A DNA stretch of 64,000 nt, from the IMG/VR virus record IMGVR_UViG_3300030099_008032, positions 1-64,000 of that record; one strand, written 5' to 3'. Below the pieces are notes generated by a model. That model saw only the letters and a program-made list of their open reading frames with translations. It did not search any database and was not told where the DNA came from. This stretch comes from a virus. Positions 61,793 through 64,000 of this stretch are shown one piece after another; positions within the stretch are counted from its first letter, which is position 1, and each line of letters starts with the position of its first letter. The position numbers were made by a program, and so were the translations under genes.

Positions 61793-64000
61793 ATGTCTGT
61801 TAAAAAATTTAAATTTGTCTCCCCTGGAGTTTTCTTGAAGGAAATTGACAATAGTCAGTTGCCTCAAATCCCGGCCGGAATCGGCCCTGTCGTCATAGGT
61901 CGATTTAGAAAAGGGCCTGCGATGAAACCTGTCCAGGTAGGAAGCCTTGTTGATTTTGAGAATACTTTTGGTCGCACAATACCCGGGTCAGAAGGTGATG
62001 ACCCATGGAGAGAAGGTAACGGATTGCAAGCAACTTCTCCTGCACCATATGCAGCTTACTCTTATTTTAACGCACCGATGGACTCACAACCACCACTGAC
62101 AGTAGTTCGACTTTTGGGTGTTAGCGACCGCAATGCCCTTGATAGCGGCCTGGCCGGCTGGGACCTAGGAACTAATGGCAATACTTACGGGATATTTGTG
62201 ATTCCTTCCACCTCTAGCGCCACCACAGCAAAAGCTTTCCTCGCAGGTACGATTTATTCTCCAGATGAAAAATTCTCTGTTGGTGTGTACGGCAAAGACG
62301 GTAACAACCAAGTGGTAACAGCCGAAGCCTGCTTGGTCAGCGCATCGACCAATGCCAGCATCCCAGTAAAAATAGGTTCAGGACTCATGGGCGAAGTGCA
62401 AAACCCGCATTCTTTTGGGTTGAATATTTCTAACTCTTTGGGTCAACGAACCCAGTTAGTATCATTTATTGAACAAGATAAGAACCTGTATATTAGAAAC
62501 AAGCTGAATACGAATCCGGTACAAACAAACACTAGAATTAAAAGCCCACCATCAGGCTCTTTGGCCGAATCTTATTGGCTAGGAGAAACTTTTGATAATT
62601 CTTACGTCCAATCATTACGACAAGAGCAGGCCAGAGCAGGCAAGCAGACTACCACCACCCAGTTTGTTTTTGTGGCAAAACTCTCCGAGAATTTTGAAGA
62701 TTTTAAAAGCACTAAACATCAGTTGTCCCCAGCGAAGTCTGGATGGGTAATAGGCCAGCACACTGGAGACAGTAGTACTTATGACCCCTTAAAGGCCCAA
62801 AAGTTATTTAGAATTATTAGTTTACAAGACGGAGAGCAAGGAAACTCTCAATACGTCCAAATTGAAAATATTAAGATTAAGTTCCAGGGCGACCCTGACC
62901 CGTATGGGACTTTCTCGCTAGCGGTATATTATTTACCTGTAGGCGAAGGGCTCCCTCGTCTTCAAGAAAGGTGGGATAACTTAAATTTAAATCCAAAATC
63001 AAGCAGATATATTGCAAGAGTTATAGGAGACAGATATTTTGAGTGGGATTCTGCCGCAAAGGTCAACCGCTCTTACAATAGCTACAATAATACAAACCCT
63101 TATATCAGAGTGGACATGTCGACAGAAGTAGCGGAAGGTGACTTAGAAAACATTCGTGCAGTTCCGTTTGGTTTCTTAGGACCAGTGGTCCCTAAAGACC
63201 ACGCTGCAGCCTCCGGGTCGAATGGCGAGTATACAATGTCTACCTGGATTAACGGCAAAGTTGATTTATCTAATTACAGACCAGGCGCCGGTGAGCTGGC
63301 ACCAACGACTTTCACAGTCGAATGGCCAACCTTACCGCAGGTTATAACTGGTTCGCAAGTGCCTGGCGGCGCAGATACTTTTAATCCTTTCGGAGGCACA
63401 CCATATCCTATTGGCCGCGGCGACGTTGAGCTGAACGAAAATCCAGTCTTGAAAGGCTCCTGTGACTATTATAGAAGAATGCCAGAAAGTGATTTCCTGA
63501 CTCCTCAGGGTAATGGCATAGCAGATGCAAATACAAAACATTCATATGTTTTTAGTTTGGACCAAATAGTCGTTACGGGCTCATCAGCCGTACCAGCTGT
63601 AAACCTGGTCGAATGGCCCGACCGAACTGCAGTATACCACAGAGAAGATTCTCATCTTTCACCAGCTGCAACTGCTACTTTAACAATCAACACAAATCGT
63701 GCGTCAATGTCTAGTGACAGTCGTTTTGACATAACTGATGCTGCTGGAACTACAAAGTCGTTTATTTTTAAGACAGCTATAAACACTGTCGACGGCAGTA
63801 CGAACCCTGGTGACCGATTTATAGTTGGTGTTGCTGCAGAGCAAGCCGGTCTTAATAGTGCCGACGCAGCCGAGCGCCAGGCCGCGGCCAACGCCGTCGC
63901 TGCAAAAATAGCAACTGTAATTGGCACAAATCCAGTTCAAGCAGCTATCGGTATCACTGCAACGGCTGTAAATAACGTTGTTACTATTACGCAAAAAACA
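61793..64000 (+). CDS. 18: Tail sheath protein, gp18-like, 3' truncated
   Basis: The ATG at 61793 follows gaggaga. The frame stays open for 736 codons to the window end without a stop, so the gene is incomplete. The N-terminus 'FKFVSPGVFLKEIDNSQLPQIPAGIGPVVIGRFRKGPAMKPVQVGSLVDFENTFG' is the classic T4-like sheath start. 'NPKSSRYIARVIGDRYFEWD' and 'RAVPFGFLGP' are further sheath markers. Sheath subunits form the contractile outer tail tube. At 736 residues with the conserved C-terminal domain not yet reached, it already exceeds T4 gp18 (659). The extra length includes a beta module near residues 624-736 ('TDAAGTTKSFIFKTAINTVDGS', 'NVVTITQKT') related to modules in the giant protein and the fibre. 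Confidence 0.92.
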   Translation, partial: MSVKKFKFVSPGVFLKEIDNSQLPQIPAGIGPVVIGRFRKGPAMKPVQVGSLVDFENTFGRTIPGSEGDDPWREGNGLQATSPAPYAAYSYFNAPMDSQPPLTVVRLLGVSDRNALDSGLAGWDLGTNGNTYGIFVIPSTSSATTAKAFLAGTIYSPDEKFSVGVYGKDGNNQVVTAEACLVSASTNASIPVKIGSGLMGEVQNPHSFGLNISNSLGQRTQLVSFIEQDKNLYIRNKLNTNPVQTNTRIKSPPSGSLAESYWLGETFDNSYVQSLRQEQARAGKQTTTTQFVFVAKLSENFEDFKSTKHQLSPAKSGWVIGQHTGDSSTYDPLKAQKLFRIISLQDGEQGNSQYVQIENIKIKFQGDPDPYGTFSLAVYYLPVGEGLPRLQERWDNLNLNPKSSRYIARVIGDRYFEWDSAAKVNRSYNSYNNTNPYIRVDMSTEVAEGDLENIRAVPFGFLGPVVPKDHAAASGSNGEYTMSTWINGKVDLSNYRPGAGELAPTTFTVEWPTLPQVITGSQVPGGADTFNPFGGTPYPIGRGDVELNENPVLKGSCDYYRRMPESDFLTPQGNGIADANTKHSYVFSLDQIVVTGSSAVPAVNLVEWPDRTAVYHREDSHLSPAATATLTINTNRASMSSDSRFDITDAAGTTKSFIFKTAINTVDGSTNPGDRFIVGVAAEQAGLNSADAAERQAAANAVAAKIATVIGTNPVQAAIGITATAVNNVVTITQKT

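Overview
The window is a 64 kb piece of a large, strictly lytic-looking tailed phage genome with a T4-like contractile-tail virion plan. It looks like environmental (aquatic or marine) material, but that is inference. It contains T4-type terminase (gp17), portal (gp20), prohead protease (gp21), scaffold (gp22), major capsid protein (gp23), neck/tail-completion proteins (gp13/14/15-like), baseplate wedge proteins (gp25, gp6) and a tail sheath (gp18). All supported genes lie on the + strand and are tightly packed, many with ATGA or TAATG overlaps. No non-coding gap exceeds about 155 bases. Base composition is roughly 40% GC by eye. All three stop codons are used, so the standard bacterial code applies. 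I see no tRNA, integrase, CRISPR array or insertion sequence. The host cannot be named. Many genes have clear Shine-Dalgarno sequences, so the host uses SD-dependent initiation.

Layout: (1) 0-33 kb, baseplate and tail-periphery block: a truncated 2153-residue protein, gp25, gp6, a DNRLRE-like protein, a giant 3773-residue LamG/beta-module protein, and a series of large unrecognised virion proteins, several built from shared domains. (2) 33-39 kb, a nucleic-acid island inside the structural genes: J-domain co-chaperone, RuvC-like resolvase, gp61-type primase and a single-chain Mre11-Rad50 (SbcD-SbcC/gp47-gp46) fusion. The fusion is preceded by a near-perfect sigma70 promoter, so this part is probably expressed early. 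(3) 39-40.3 kb, a probable lysis cassette (holin-like protein, TM/coiled-coil protein, and an overlapping exported protein). (4) 40.7-53 kb, DNA packaging and head assembly: terminase, portal, core proteins, protease, scaffold and capsid, with a phage-encoded ribosomal protein bS21 and two paralogous candidate decoration proteins embedded in it. (5) 53-64 kb, neck, tail terminator, small paralogous helical proteins, a repeat-rich fibre and the tail sheath, which runs off the end of the window.

Regulation visible in the sequence: a recurrent motif, ACTATTTA(C/T)TAAAG, lies 30-64 bases before the start codon at seven gene-cluster boundaries and is the best candidate for the phage's late promoter. 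Three intrinsic terminators follow the capsid gene, a small post-capsid gene and the fibre gene. On a full read-through I found no GATC tetranucleotide in the window, which suggests strong avoidance of a GATC-cutting restriction system.
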